Shown: piece after piece, positions 9,089 through 17,830 of the stretch | Layout: each line of letters begins with the position of its first letter | How positions within the stretch are numbered: position 1 is the stretch's first letter | Source of the DNA: Methylophilus aquaticus | GTDB lineage: Bacteria > Pseudomonadota > Gammaproteobacteria > Burkholderiales > Methylophilaceae | DNA length: 64,000 nucleotides | Assembly: GCF_030769565.1 (NCBI RefSeq) | Contig: NZ_JAVCAP010000009.1 | Location: forward strand, 33,302 to 97,301 | Reading direction: 5' to 3' | Program-made: the position numbers and the translations under genes | The notes under the pieces: generated by a model | What the model was told of the DNA's origin: nothing | Seen by the model: the letters and a program-made list of their open reading frames with translations, nothing else | Database searches by the model: none

Positions 9089-9625
9089 ATGGATCATCAA
9101 CAATTTATTCTGGACAACTTGAAGCGTATTCTGGACGTAACCGACAAATCAAAAGCAGCCGAATTATTGAAGCTGGTTGAAGAAGCGGGTTCTACCTTTA
9201 TCGGTGGTGCTGGCAGATCATTGCTGGTTTCACGTTTTTTTGCCATGCGTCTGGTGCACTCCGGTTACAGCGTTTACATGATCGGCGAAGTGGTCACGCC
9301 AGCCATCAAAAAAGGTGACTTGCTGGTACTGGTTTCAGGTTCTGGCGGCACTGCAACCTTGTTGCCATTTGTGAAAAAAGCCAAAGAAGTTGGCGCTAAA
9401 CTGGTCGTGATCTCCATGAAAAAATCTTCTGCGATGGCAGATGTGGCAGATCTGGTTGTTCAAATCGGTCAAGATGACAGCTTCCCGCTGGTTAAAGGCA
9501 TGCCGATGGGTGGTCAGTTTGAGTTGTCCACACTGGTATTTCTGGAAGGCGCGATTTCTGAATTGATTCACGCGAAAGGCCTGACTGAAGAAGGGATGCG
9601 CGCACTGCACGCAAACCTGGAGTAA
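9089..9625 (+). CDS. phi: 6-phospho-3-hexuloisomerase
   Basis: A 178-residue SIS-domain isomerase of the RuMP cycle; it converts hexulose 6-phosphate to fructose 6-phosphate. Motifs: GGAGRSLLVSRFFAMRLVHS (~38-57), VSGSGGTATLLPFVKKAK (~79-96) and a conserved C-terminal helix with FELSTLVFLEGAISELI. Length is normal. ATG preceded by AGGA at ~9 bases. It follows hps in the usual order but across a terminator, and no strong promoter of its own is apparent. Confidence 0.96.
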   Translation: MDHQQFILDNLKRILDVTDKSKAAELLKLVEEAGSTFIGGAGRSLLVSRFFAMRLVHSGYSVYMIGEVVTPAIKKGDLLVLVSGSGGTATLLPFVKKAKEVGAKLVVISMKKSSAMADVADLVVQIGQDDSFPLVKGMPMGGQFELSTLVFLEGAISELIHAKGLTEEGMRALHANLE

Positions 9626-9681
9626 GCATTGATTGCGGCCCAGCTTTTTGTTTGCGTAATCGCTGCGCGTAATGTGTGTTT

Positions 9682-9710
9682 AAAAACCGGCCATTGGCCG
9701 GTTTTTTTTA
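9682..9710. terminator. Bidirectional terminator between phi and the HisA-like gene
   Basis: Stem aaaaaccggcca/ttggccggtttttt at 9682-9708 with A- and T-runs on its two sides. It overlaps the stop codon of the minus-strand HisA-like gene (9708-9710), so convergent transcripts share it. Confidence 0.9.
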
Positions 9711-10415
9711 TGGCTGGAATGTAGTTATTTGCCGGGAGTTCAGTTGTTTCTGGTGTAATGCGCTGGCAATCAGCACACCATACGCACCTTGTGCTGCCAA
9801 TGCTTGAATATCCTCCATATGCCGCACGCCGCCAGCAGCATAAAATTGCTGCTTTGGCGTGTGTTGCCGCATATGCATTAACCTGTCGAGGTCAGGGCCC
9901 TGCTGTGCACCTACCTTGGGTAAACTCATCAGAATAGTGGGTTGCGACCATAGGGCTGAATTTTCGAGTAAGCCCGCAGGTCCTTTAAATCCCTCACTGA
10001 AAAAATCCAGCGATAGCCTGCTCTCGGGCGCTTGTTGATATAACTGTTGGTAACTTTCAATGCTGCCCAATACTTCGCTGGCTAATATAGGCGTGACACC
10101 GATTCCTTGCCAGCGCTGCAAGTCCTGCGAGGTGCAGATGCCTGCATCTACCCACCAAGTAATCTGCGGGAAGCTCTGCATGGCACGTTGTATGAGCGCA
10201 CGATGGTCAGCCAGCTGCGTGTCTTTGGTGATGGCATTTAAATCAGCAATATACACACAGTCGAACGGATAAACTTGTAAAATAGCATCTACGACATCGA
10301 TCAAATGATGGCTGCTTGTCAGTTGGGATTGTATCGGGCGGTAATGCTGCCGCTGGCCTCTGACGGCTTGAACGACATGGCCATGCATCAGGTCGATGAC
10401 GGGAATAATATGCAA
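9708..10415 (-). CDS. HisA/HisF-related protein of the H4MPT/methylofuran cofactor gene set
   Basis: A 235-residue (beta/alpha)8-barrel protein related to HisA (start MHIIPVIDLMHGHVVQAVRG; C-terminal phosphate-binding AAGGVRHMEDIQAL). The match is to the divergent HisA/HisF family found in methanogens and in bacteria with tetrahydromethanopterin-linked C1 metabolism, not to canonical histidine biosynthesis: there are no his genes around it and all neighbours across the start are C1-cofactor genes. Exact reaction unknown. The start is TTG 10415, fixed by the family N-terminus. It is head-to-head with the ATP-grasp gene: the two 5' ends overlap by 6 bases. The stop lies inside a bidirectional terminator. 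Confidence 0.85.
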   Translation of the reverse strand: MHIIPVIDLMHGHVVQAVRGQRQHYRPIQSQLTSSHHLIDVVDAILQVYPFDCVYIADLNAITKDTQLADHRALIQRAMQSFPQITWWVDAGICTSQDLQRWQGIGVTPILASEVLGSIESYQQLYQQAPESRLSLDFFSEGFKGPAGLLENSALWSQPTILMSLPKVGAQQGPDLDRLMHMRQHTPKQQFYAAGGVRHMEDIQALAAQGAYGVLIASALHQKQLNSRQITTFQP

Positions 10416-11495
10416 AATAATGCTCGCTTAAAAATCTGGGTGTGTGAATTTATCAGTGCCGGTGGTCTGGCATCACAAGCATTGCCTGCCAGCTTGTTGC
10501 AGGAGGGGGTGCTGATGCGCGATGCTTTGCTCGCAGACCTCTCGGCTTTGGCTGTGGATTGTATCACCAGCCATGATGTGCGCGTTGCATCACCGGTGCA
10601 GGCCGGTGTCAACAGTCAGCCGATTGGTGACCAAGATGCGCCATGGCAGGTCTGGCAGCAACAGTTACAGGATGCCGAGATTACTGCCGTGTGGGTGATC
10701 GCGCCTGAGACTGATGGTATCCTGCTTCGCCTGCAGATGCTGGTTGCGGAGGCAGGGAAGCGCTGGATAGGATGTCATGCCGAAGCGATTGCGGTTGCCA
10801 CCAGCAAAGCGCGCATGGCCGAGCGGTGTGCACAACAAGGTATCGCAGTGATTCCCCATCAATATTTACAAAAGTGGACGGCCAGTGCACAGTTGCCTGA
10901 AGCCCTGGCCTGGGTAGTCAAGCCCGATGATGGCGCCGGTTGCGAGTATAGTTATTATGTCGAGCTTCGTCAGCAAGTCTCTGCACTCAAAAAGTACTTC
11001 ATGGAACACCTGCCCGAACGTTACCCGGCCATGCTGATACAGCCTTACATTGCGGGCCAGGCATTGAGCATGTCTGTCATCGCCACTACCCATGCTGTTA
11101 AAGTCATTGCGGCACATACCCAGCAGATTGCAGTGATTGATGGCCAATTGCGCTTTCAGGGCGCTGGTGTTCATCATGCCAGCCAACATTTGTCAGCCAT
11201 GCAAGCCCTGGCTGGAAGCATACATCGCGCGATACCGGGCCTGATCGGCTACTGGGGCGCTGATATGATTCTGACCGAAGAGAGTCGCCTGGTGTTGGTT
11301 GAGATTAATCCGCGCCTGACCACACCTTATATCGCATTGTCTGGAGTGCTTGACTACAATCCGGCAGGAGCTATTCTGTCTGCGGTGTTTGATCAGCAAC
11401 TGCCTTCGTCAGTGGCTAACGATGGCTGTACCTTGCAGCTGCTCCCTGTGACGATAACGAAAATGCATGCATCCAATGTGGTGTGTCATGGCTAG
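10410..11495 (+). CDS. ATP-grasp ligase, MfnD-like (C1-cofactor biosynthesis)
   Basis: A 361-residue ATP-grasp protein. N-terminal lobe beginning LKIWVCEFISAGGL, ATP-binding centre (WVVKPDDGAGCEYSYY ~169-184) and metal-binding LVLVEINPRLTTPYIALSG near the C-terminus. It resembles archaeal MfnD (tyramine-glutamate ligase of methanofuran synthesis) and the ATP-grasp protein of methylotroph C1-cofactor clusters; bacterial methylofuran carries tyrosine in place of tyramine, so the substrate may differ. Start ATG 10410 with CGGGA upstream; the frame extends to 10305 but family similarity begins here. It overlaps the next gene by 8 bases, marking an operon of four coupled genes. Confidence 0.82.
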   Translation: MQNNARLKIWVCEFISAGGLASQALPASLLQEGVLMRDALLADLSALAVDCITSHDVRVASPVQAGVNSQPIGDQDAPWQVWQQQLQDAEITAVWVIAPETDGILLRLQMLVAEAGKRWIGCHAEAIAVATSKARMAERCAQQGIAVIPHQYLQKWTASAQLPEALAWVVKPDDGAGCEYSYYVELRQQVSALKKYFMEHLPERYPAMLIQPYIAGQALSMSVIATTHAVKVIAAHTQQIAVIDGQLRFQGAGVHHASQHLSAMQALAGSIHRAIPGLIGYWGADMILTEESRLVLVEINPRLTTPYIALSGVLDYNPAGAILSAVFDQQLPSSVANDGCTLQLLPVTITKMHASNVVCHG

Positions 11496-12534
11496 TCCGG
11501 TGATTGGCTGGGATATCGGCGGCGCGCATGTTAAAGCCGTGATGCTAAATGCGCAGGGCGCTGTCTGCAAGGCTATGCAACATCCTTGCGCATTATGGAA
11601 AGGTCTGCATCTGCTTGATGAGGCTGTATTACACATCCTGCAAGCGTGGCAGTTGCGCGCAGAAGACTGTGCGCATGCCGTCACTATGACGGGTGAACTG
11701 GTCGATTTATTTGCCTGCCGCGAAGAGGGGGTACTGGCAATTGCTGACAGCGTGCTGCGACTGTTACCACGGGCCTCCTTTTATGCAGCCAGTGCGGAAC
11801 ATGCGGAATTTATTGTGGATGTGCGTGGTCATGCGGTGCACGTGGCCTCCATGAACTGGCATGCATCGGCGCAGTCCATTGCGCAGATGTCATCACACCA
11901 AACTTTGATCGTCGTCGATATTGGATCCACGACAACAGATGTGACATGGTGTGAGGGCAATCAGGTGCAGACTTCCGGCTGGACGGATGCAGCGCGGATG
12001 AAGTTTGGCGGCTTGCTGTATACAGGCGTTGTACGAACGCCGCTGATGGCATTGGGTCCGTGGCTGAATCGACAGGGGAAACTACAACACGTTGCTGCCG
12101 AGTATTTTGCAACCACAGCTGATGTTTACCGTGTGCTTGGCGAGTTACCACCCTCCGATGATATGGCAGACACCGCTGATGGCCAAGATAAGTCAGCACT
12201 GGCTACCATGCGACGTTTGGCCAGGATGGTGGGTCACGATGTAGACGATGCGACTGCGCCAGTATGGCAAACACTGGCGCAAGACTTTAAACAACAACAA
12301 TTGGATATTATGGAGCGTACATTACAACAAACGCTTGTCATGCATGCACAGAGCCCTGTGTTGGTCGGGTTGGGCGCCGGGGCCTTTTTGCTTCCTGCAT
12401 TGGCCAAGCGGCTGGATCTGGTGTATCAGCCAGTGCAAGACATGATCACCGCAGAAACCACGGCATTACAGCATCTGGCTGGCGTTTGTTTTCCGGCATA
12501 TGCAGTGTCGAGATTATGGCAAACATGGCATTGA
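11488..12534 (+). CDS. H4MPT-linked C1-transfer protein of the hydantoinase fold (MfnF-like)
   Basis: A 348-residue protein of the hydantoinase/oxoprolinase-like family tied to tetrahydromethanopterin C1 pathways; the archaeal member MfnF joins the furan and glutamyl-tyramine parts of methanofuran. Visible actin-like ATPase-type motifs: GWDIGGAHVKAVML at the start, VVDIGSTTTDVTW in the middle, then LLYTGVVRTPL and EYFATTADVYRVLGEL, and a C-terminal GLGAGAFLLPALAKRL. Start ATG 11488 (MASPVIGWDIGG), overlapping the ATP-grasp stop by 8 bases (ATGGCTAG); the upstream ATG at 11467 is less likely. Function in the bacterium is inferred from family and neighbours. Confidence 0.85.
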   Translation: MASPVIGWDIGGAHVKAVMLNAQGAVCKAMQHPCALWKGLHLLDEAVLHILQAWQLRAEDCAHAVTMTGELVDLFACREEGVLAIADSVLRLLPRASFYAASAEHAEFIVDVRGHAVHVASMNWHASAQSIAQMSSHQTLIVVDIGSTTTDVTWCEGNQVQTSGWTDAARMKFGGLLYTGVVRTPLMALGPWLNRQGKLQHVAAEYFATTADVYRVLGELPPSDDMADTADGQDKSALATMRRLARMVGHDVDDATAPVWQTLAQDFKQQQLDIMERTLQQTLVMHAQSPVLVGLGAGAFLLPALAKRLDLVYQPVQDMITAETTALQHLAGVCFPAYAVSRLWQTWH

Positions 12535-13988
12535 TTCAACTTGTATTACCTTATGCCGAAGGTGCGTACTGGCTGGCAAAATTACGGCAATCGAGTTGGC
12601 CGATGTTGCTGGAAAGTGGGCAGGTCGGCCAGCCGTTGCAAGCGCAAACCCCGCTCTCTGTTGACGAAGAAATCAGTCTCGGTGCGCGTTTTGATATTGT
12701 GGTTGCTGATCCTGTGGTCAAGCTGATACATGCTCAGCAACACACCACGGTGGTGACGCAGACCGAGACCACGGTAACATCGCAAGATCCTTTTGCTGCC
12801 ATTCAGGCGTGGTTGCAGCCAAATACAGTGCCTAACAGCGTTTTGAGGGAAGCCGGCATTCCTTTTGCCGGCGGCGCCTTGGGCTATTTTGCATATGATC
12901 TGGGGCGCAGTATAGAGCGTTTACCCTGTCTGGCAGCACAAGAGACCCCCGTTCCTGACATGCTGGTGGGTATTTACGATTGGGCCATTATTGTTGACCA
13001 CCACCAGCAGCGTGCCCAACTGGTGTCATTGGCCCGTTTCAGGACGGTCGCCGACATTCACAGCCTGCATCAGCAACTGCTGGCAACAGCGACACCCGAG
13101 GCGAGAGAACAGTTTGCCGTGAACGGCACGCTGCAGCATAATCTGAGTCCGGCTGGATATGCGCAGGCATTTGCCCGTGTCAAAGACTACATCACGGCGG
13201 GCGATTGCTACCAGATCAATCTGGCACAGCGCCTGAGCGTGCCGGTATCGGGCGACAGCTGGCAGGCCTATGAAGTGTTTCGCCAGTTCAGTCGGGCACC
13301 ATTTATGGCTTATTTACAGGTGGATGATGGGCAGGAACAGTCGTTTGAAATATTGTCCATGTCGCCAGAACGTTTTTTGCAGGTACGCGAAGGCGTAGTG
13401 GAGACCCGCCCAATCAAAGGTACGCGTCCTCGTCATGTGGATCCTGTGCAAGATGCACTGGTGGCTGAAAGCTTGGCCGCCAGCAGCAAGGACCGTGCAG
13501 AAAATCTGATGATTGTTGATCTGTTACGCAATGACATTGGCAAGGTCTGTGAGATTGGGTCAGTCAAGGTGGATGCCTTGTTCCGCCTGCAGCGCTTTAC
13601 CAATGTACATCACCTGGTCAGCATTGTCCGGGGACGGCTGGCCGCTGGCTATCATGCGCTGGATTTATTGCGTGGCTGCTTCCCAGGCGGCTCGATTACG
13701 GGTGCACCCAAGTTACGCGCCATGGAAATTATTGAGGCGCTGGAGCCGCATCGTCGTCATGTGTATTGTGGCAGCATAGGCTATATCGGTTTTGATGGTA
13801 GCATGGATACCAATATTGCCATTCGGACTGCCGTCATTTATCGCCAACAGATGACTTTCTATGCCGGTGGTGGCGTAGTTGCTGACTCCGATTGTGACAA
13901 GGAGTATCAGGAAACGCTGGACAAGGCCTCTCAATTCATACGCCTGGTACAGCACTTTCAAACGCAATCTCACGACAGGGGATCATAA
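12525..13988 (+). CDS. pabB: Aminodeoxychorismate synthase component I
   Basis: A chorismate-binding enzyme of about 487 residues; with a PabA-type glutaminase it turns chorismate into 4-amino-4-deoxychorismate, precursor of p-aminobenzoate for folate and tetrahydromethanopterin. Catalytic core motifs: RPIKGTRPRHVDP, NLMIVDLLRNDIGKVCEIGSV, GGSITGAPKLRAMEIIEALEP and YCGSIGYIGFDG. PIKG favours PabB over TrpE. ATG 12525 overlaps the previous stop by 10 bases and has a GAG about 12 bases upstream; ATG 12516 is equally open but leaves no room for a ribosome site. Its place inside a methylofuran/H4MPT cluster links pABA supply to C1-cofactor synthesis. The PabC partner is at 43.3 kb; no pabA is seen here. 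Confidence 0.92.
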   Translation: MALIQLVLPYAEGAYWLAKLRQSSWPMLLESGQVGQPLQAQTPLSVDEEISLGARFDIVVADPVVKLIHAQQHTTVVTQTETTVTSQDPFAAIQAWLQPNTVPNSVLREAGIPFAGGALGYFAYDLGRSIERLPCLAAQETPVPDMLVGIYDWAIIVDHHQQRAQLVSLARFRTVADIHSLHQQLLATATPEAREQFAVNGTLQHNLSPAGYAQAFARVKDYITAGDCYQINLAQRLSVPVSGDSWQAYEVFRQFSRAPFMAYLQVDDGQEQSFEILSMSPERFLQVREGVVETRPIKGTRPRHVDPVQDALVAESLAASSKDRAENLMIVDLLRNDIGKVCEIGSVKVDALFRLQRFTNVHHLVSIVRGRLAAGYHALDLLRGCFPGGSITGAPKLRAMEIIEALEPHRRHVYCGSIGYIGFDGSMDTNIAIRTAVIYRQQMTFYAGGGVVADSDCDKEYQETLDKASQFIRLVQHFQTQSHDRGS

Positions 13989-13990
13989 CA

Positions 13991-14647
13991 ATGTGGGTCA
14001 TCAAGCTGGGGGGCAGTGTGACGCGACACAGCAGTTTGACGCAATGGTTGCAACTGGTTGCCCGCTGGGGAGATGGTAAAGTTATTGTGGTGCCAGGGGG
14101 CGGGTTGTATGCAGATGCAGTGCGTCATTTTCAACAGATGCGGACAGCGTTTGCCGACGGCCAACTTGATGAAGAGCACGCACATGCCTTGGCAATTTAT
14201 GCCATGGATCAGATGGCGCGAAGCTTTGTGGCTATGGTGCCCGAACTCGTGTTGGTGCGCAACCCGCTGGAAATTGCCGAACGTGGCTGGCAACATCGGG
14301 GGTTGGTGTGGTTGCCAAGTGAAATGGCACTGAATCCAGATGAGTGGGCGCAAAGCGGCTTGCCAGAAAGCTGGGAGGTAACTTCAGATAGCCTTGCTGC
14401 TTGGTTGGCATTAAAGTTGGAAGCAGAACAATTGATTCTGATTAAGTCCGATGCGCGGATTTTAGAGCATCAAGCTGGTTATCGCTTGTCGCAATTACAA
14501 TCGCAAGGCATTGTTGACCATGGGATATCCCGTGTCTTGAATGGGGTGCCTTACAGTAGTTGGGTGATGCATCAAACACGGTTCGATCTTTTTGAACACG
14601 GGTTTATCTCTGACCGTCTTTCAGGACGTATAGAAGACAACCATTAA
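13991..14647 (+). CDS. Amino-acid-kinase-fold protein (MfnE-like, C1-cofactor biosynthesis)
   Basis: A 218-residue amino-acid kinase-family protein: WVIKLGGSV (2-10), VVPGGGLYADAV (~31-42) and a nucleotide-binding C-terminal half (ILIKSDARIL, VLNGVPYSSWVMH). Archaeal MfnE, a kinase of this fold, phosphorylates the aminomethylfuran precursor of methanofuran, and homologues occur in methylotroph C1-cofactor clusters. ATG two bases after the pabB stop with AGGGGA at good spacing, so it is the last gene of the operon. It ends facing the convergent RND permease gene with only 22 bases between. The kinase substrate is inference. Confidence 0.8.
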   Translation: MWVIKLGGSVTRHSSLTQWLQLVARWGDGKVIVVPGGGLYADAVRHFQQMRTAFADGQLDEEHAHALAIYAMDQMARSFVAMVPELVLVRNPLEIAERGWQHRGLVWLPSEMALNPDEWAQSGLPESWEVTSDSLAAWLALKLEAEQLILIKSDARILEHQAGYRLSQLQSQGIVDHGISRVLNGVPYSSWVMHQTRFDLFEHGFISDRLSGRIEDNH

Positions 14648-14669
14648 ATCTGGAAATCTGCGGAAATGG

Positions 14670-17600
14670 CTAAGAGGCTTCTGTTTTCTCAAACTTTCCA
14701 AAATGCAGCATAATCGTTGGCAAAATTAATAAGTTTAATATGGTTGAAGAAATTAGACCTCCAACGATAATGGTTGCCATTGGCCCTTCAATCTCTCGAC
14801 CAGGTTCGCCGCTTCCCAATGCTAATGGTAATAACCCAAGTGCCGTGACCAGTGCTGTCATCAGAACAGATGGCAGACGTTCTGAGGCTCCTCGAATACA
14901 GGTGTCCAGGTTCCAGTGACAGCCTTCTGCATCAATCAGGTGCTGAAAATGAGAAACCATCATGATCGAGTTACGCAGTGTAATTCCGAACAAGGTAACA
15001 AAACCGACCAACGAGCCAACAGAAAGCCAGCCACCAGTAAAAAATGCTGCAATGACACCACCAATTAAAGCAAAGGGCAAGTTGGCAAATGTGAGCAGCA
15101 AATTGCGCAAACGACCTAATGCAATATACAGCATCAGGAAAATGGCCACGCCTGCCACCACCGCATGTACTATCAAATCTTCACGGGATTGGGTACTTGC
15201 TTCGGCTTCACCGCTAAACTCTATGTAGTTGCCTGTGTGCAGCTTTATTTCGCGATACAAAGTTTTTTTAATTTCCTCTATCGCCAATGTCTGATCTCTG
15301 CCACCGATATTAGCCGTCACCGTTTGAATGCGCTTTGCGCCCGCATGCAATATTTTTGAGCGACCGTTTTCCTGCCCGATGTAAGCGACATCAGACAATT
15401 TGAGCATCTGCCCTTCGGCGTTGAAAATAGGGATGTTGCGCATGTCACCAATGTCGTCACGTGTGTCGTCATTCAATAATACACTCAAGCCAATTGAGCG
15501 GTTGCCTATGTAAATATGGTTGACAGGTACACCCTCATAACAGGCGCGAATTGTATCCAGTACATCCATGGGGTGCAGCCCCCACAGAGCCAGTTTTTCC
15601 ATTTTCAGGCGGATCACAATTTCCGGAGTACCTGGCGGAGATTGCACCATGACATCTTTGATGCCTTTGATACCTTGTATGGTATGGGCAATTCTTTGCG
15701 CATCGCGATCCAGTGCATCGAGATCCTGCCCATAAATATTAATCACCAATCCGGCGGCATAGCCTGAAATCGTTTCCTCTATCCGTTCAGTCAGGAAGGT
15801 GTTGATGGCAAAGTTGGCACCTACAAACCCTGTTTCAGCCTTGTTGTCATCGTCATCATCGATCAGTTCGCCTGAGAGTTCTTCACGAATATTGTTTAAA
15901 ATACGGTCTTGTTCTTTGCCGGATCGGGTGCCAATTTCAATTTCAAACTCACTGTAGTGAGTGCCAAAGGTATCGGCAGCATTGGGCGCGCGACCCACCC
16001 ATTGTGTGACTGTTTTGACCCCGGGTATTTCAGCAAGTATCTTGGTCACAGTACTGCCTAGTCGCAAGGACTCGGTTTCCGACGTACCGGGAACTGTCGT
16101 CATATGCATAATAAAATGACCTTCATGCAAGGCTGGAATAAATTGACTTCTAAATAGAGGGAGCACACCCAATCCCAGCGCGATACTGATAAAGCTTGCG
16201 ACCAGAATGATTTTAGAATGCTTTTCAATGCGATGCAGCCCTGCAATATAACGTTGCTTGAGCCAATCAATGACGGGTGCTTCCTGATTAGTTAACTGAG
16301 CACGCCCCAGCATGAGGTAACACAGGGCCGGTGTAAGAGTCAGCGCAACCGCCAGCGACGCCAGAGTAGCGGTGATATAAGCGTATCCCAATGGCGCAAA
16401 CAGTTTTCCCGCCACCCCAGATAAAGTCAATAACGGTAAAAAGACCAGTGCCACAATGATGGTGGCATAAACAACAGAGCTACGTACTTCCATGGAAGCT
16501 TCGAATACGACTTGTGAGATTGGGCGTGATGTAACCAGCATACGGTTTTCGCGCAAACGCCGGAAAATATTTTCAGTATCAATAATCGCGTCATCCACTA
16601 CCTCACCTAATGCAATTGCCAGTCCGCCCAGTACCATAATATTCAGGCCTATCCCAAACTGGTGCAGTACCATAATGGCCGTGAGCAGTGACAATGGAAT
16701 CGCTGTTGCAGAAATGACCGCTGTGCGCAGATTAAATAAAAATACAAATAATACCGAGATGACCAATACCGAGCCGATCAGAATGTCGGTTTGCACCCCA
16801 TCAATCGCGGTTTCAATGAAGTTGGCAGGCCTGAACAAGCCCTCATGCAAGGTCACTTGCTGTTGTGTCAGGCTAGGTTTGATTGAAGTCAGTGCCTGTT
16901 CAAGTGCTTTGGTAACGGCATGGGTGTTTGCACCAAATTGCCCTTGTACCGACAAGTATATACCCTGCTTACCGTCGATTGCGGCGGCACTGATGGAAGG
17001 CGCAGCCCCTTCCACCACTTGCGCTACATCTGCGATGCGAATAGTGCGTCCCAGTTTTCGCACCAGCGTGACATTGGCAAGCTGCTGCGGGCTGCTGGTT
17101 TGCCCTTGGCTGTTTAAAATAATGCGCTGGTTATCGTTTTGAATATATCCTGCGCCACTTACGCCTGTGGCGCGTCTGGCTGCGTTGACCACATCCTGCA
17201 CATTGAGTTGATACAGCATCAGTTTGCGCGGGTCAATTTTGATCTGGAACTGGCGGACCTCGCCGCCGAACACATTGACATCTGCCACGCCGGGGATGGC
17301 CAACAGGTGTGGTGTGATATGCCAGTCGACAATGGTGCGCAGTTGCATCAGGCTAAGTGTTTTTGATGTTACTCCCAAGCCCAGCACTGTGCTGGCCGAA
17401 GAGGTGAGCGGGGTGATGTTGGGGGTGATGCCGACAGGCAATAGATTGGCAACAGTGTTCAGATGTTCTGCAATGATTTGCCGGTTTCTGTATACGTCAG
17501 TCTTGTCATTAAAAATAACCGTGATGATAGACAGCCCCGGAATGGATTGCGAACGCAAGCTTTTGATGCCAATCGCACCGGTAATGCTGTTTTCAATCGG

Positions 17601-17801
17601 CTGGGTGATGAGTTTTTCCACCAAGCTTGCCGAGAGTCCAGGTGATTCGGTTTGAATCACCACTTGTGCTGGCGAAAACTCCGGGAACACATCAAGGTTT
17701 GCTTGTGTCAGGCTATATCCGCCATACAACACGACCAACAATGCCAAGCCGATGATGACACCATAAAAGCGAATCGCAAACTTTACGAGGGAGGTCATCA
17801 T
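14670..17801 (-). CDS. RND efflux permease, CzcA/CusA-like (HME-related)
   Basis: A 1043-residue inner-membrane RND pump with twelve predicted helices and two large periplasmic loops, the drug/metal:proton antiporter of a tripartite efflux system. N-terminus SLVKFAIRFYGVIIGLALLV; early DVFPEFSPAQVVIQTESPGLS is typical of the CzcA/CusA group. The central helix carries GEVVDDAIIDTENIFRRLRE where proton-relay acidic residues are expected (VDDAIID). The metal-relay methionines of CusA are not obvious, so substrate (metal ion or organic solute) is open. It is third in a minus-strand operon: outer-membrane protein, adaptor, pump. The pump gene starts 29 bases after the adaptor stop. Confidence 0.92.
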   Translation of the reverse strand: MMTSLVKFAIRFYGVIIGLALLVVLYGGYSLTQANLDVFPEFSPAQVVIQTESPGLSASLVEKLITQPIENSITGAIGIKSLRSQSIPGLSIITVIFNDKTDVYRNRQIIAEHLNTVANLLPVGITPNITPLTSSASTVLGLGVTSKTLSLMQLRTIVDWHITPHLLAIPGVADVNVFGGEVRQFQIKIDPRKLMLYQLNVQDVVNAARRATGVSGAGYIQNDNQRIILNSQGQTSSPQQLANVTLVRKLGRTIRIADVAQVVEGAAPSISAAAIDGKQGIYLSVQGQFGANTHAVTKALEQALTSIKPSLTQQQVTLHEGLFRPANFIETAIDGVQTDILIGSVLVISVLFVFLFNLRTAVISATAIPLSLLTAIMVLHQFGIGLNIMVLGGLAIALGEVVDDAIIDTENIFRRLRENRMLVTSRPISQVVFEASMEVRSSVVYATIIVALVFLPLLTLSGVAGKLFAPLGYAYITATLASLAVALTLTPALCYLMLGRAQLTNQEAPVIDWLKQRYIAGLHRIEKHSKIILVASFISIALGLGVLPLFRSQFIPALHEGHFIMHMTTVPGTSETESLRLGSTVTKILAEIPGVKTVTQWVGRAPNAADTFGTHYSEFEIEIGTRSGKEQDRILNNIREELSGELIDDDDDNKAETGFVGANFAINTFLTERIEETISGYAAGLVINIYGQDLDALDRDAQRIAHTIQGIKGIKDVMVQSPPGTPEIVIRLKMEKLALWGLHPMDVLDTIRACYEGVPVNHIYIGNRSIGLSVLLNDDTRDDIGDMRNIPIFNAEGQMLKLSDVAYIGQENGRSKILHAGAKRIQTVTANIGGRDQTLAIEEIKKTLYREIKLHTGNYIEFSGEAEASTQSREDLIVHAVVAGVAIFLMLYIALGRLRNLLLTFANLPFALIGGVIAAFFTGGWLSVGSLVGFVTLFGITLRNSIMMVSHFQHLIDAEGCHWNLDTCIRGASERLPSVLMTALVTALGLLPLALGSGEPGREIEGPMATIIVGGLISSTILNLLILPTIMLHFGKFEKTEAS

Positions 17802-17830
17802 CGGGCTATCGTCATCAGCATACGGATACG

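Noticed and set aside
10305..10409. N-terminal extension of the ATP-grasp frame
   Set aside because: It overlaps the divergent HisA-like gene and the family N-terminus begins at 10410 or later.
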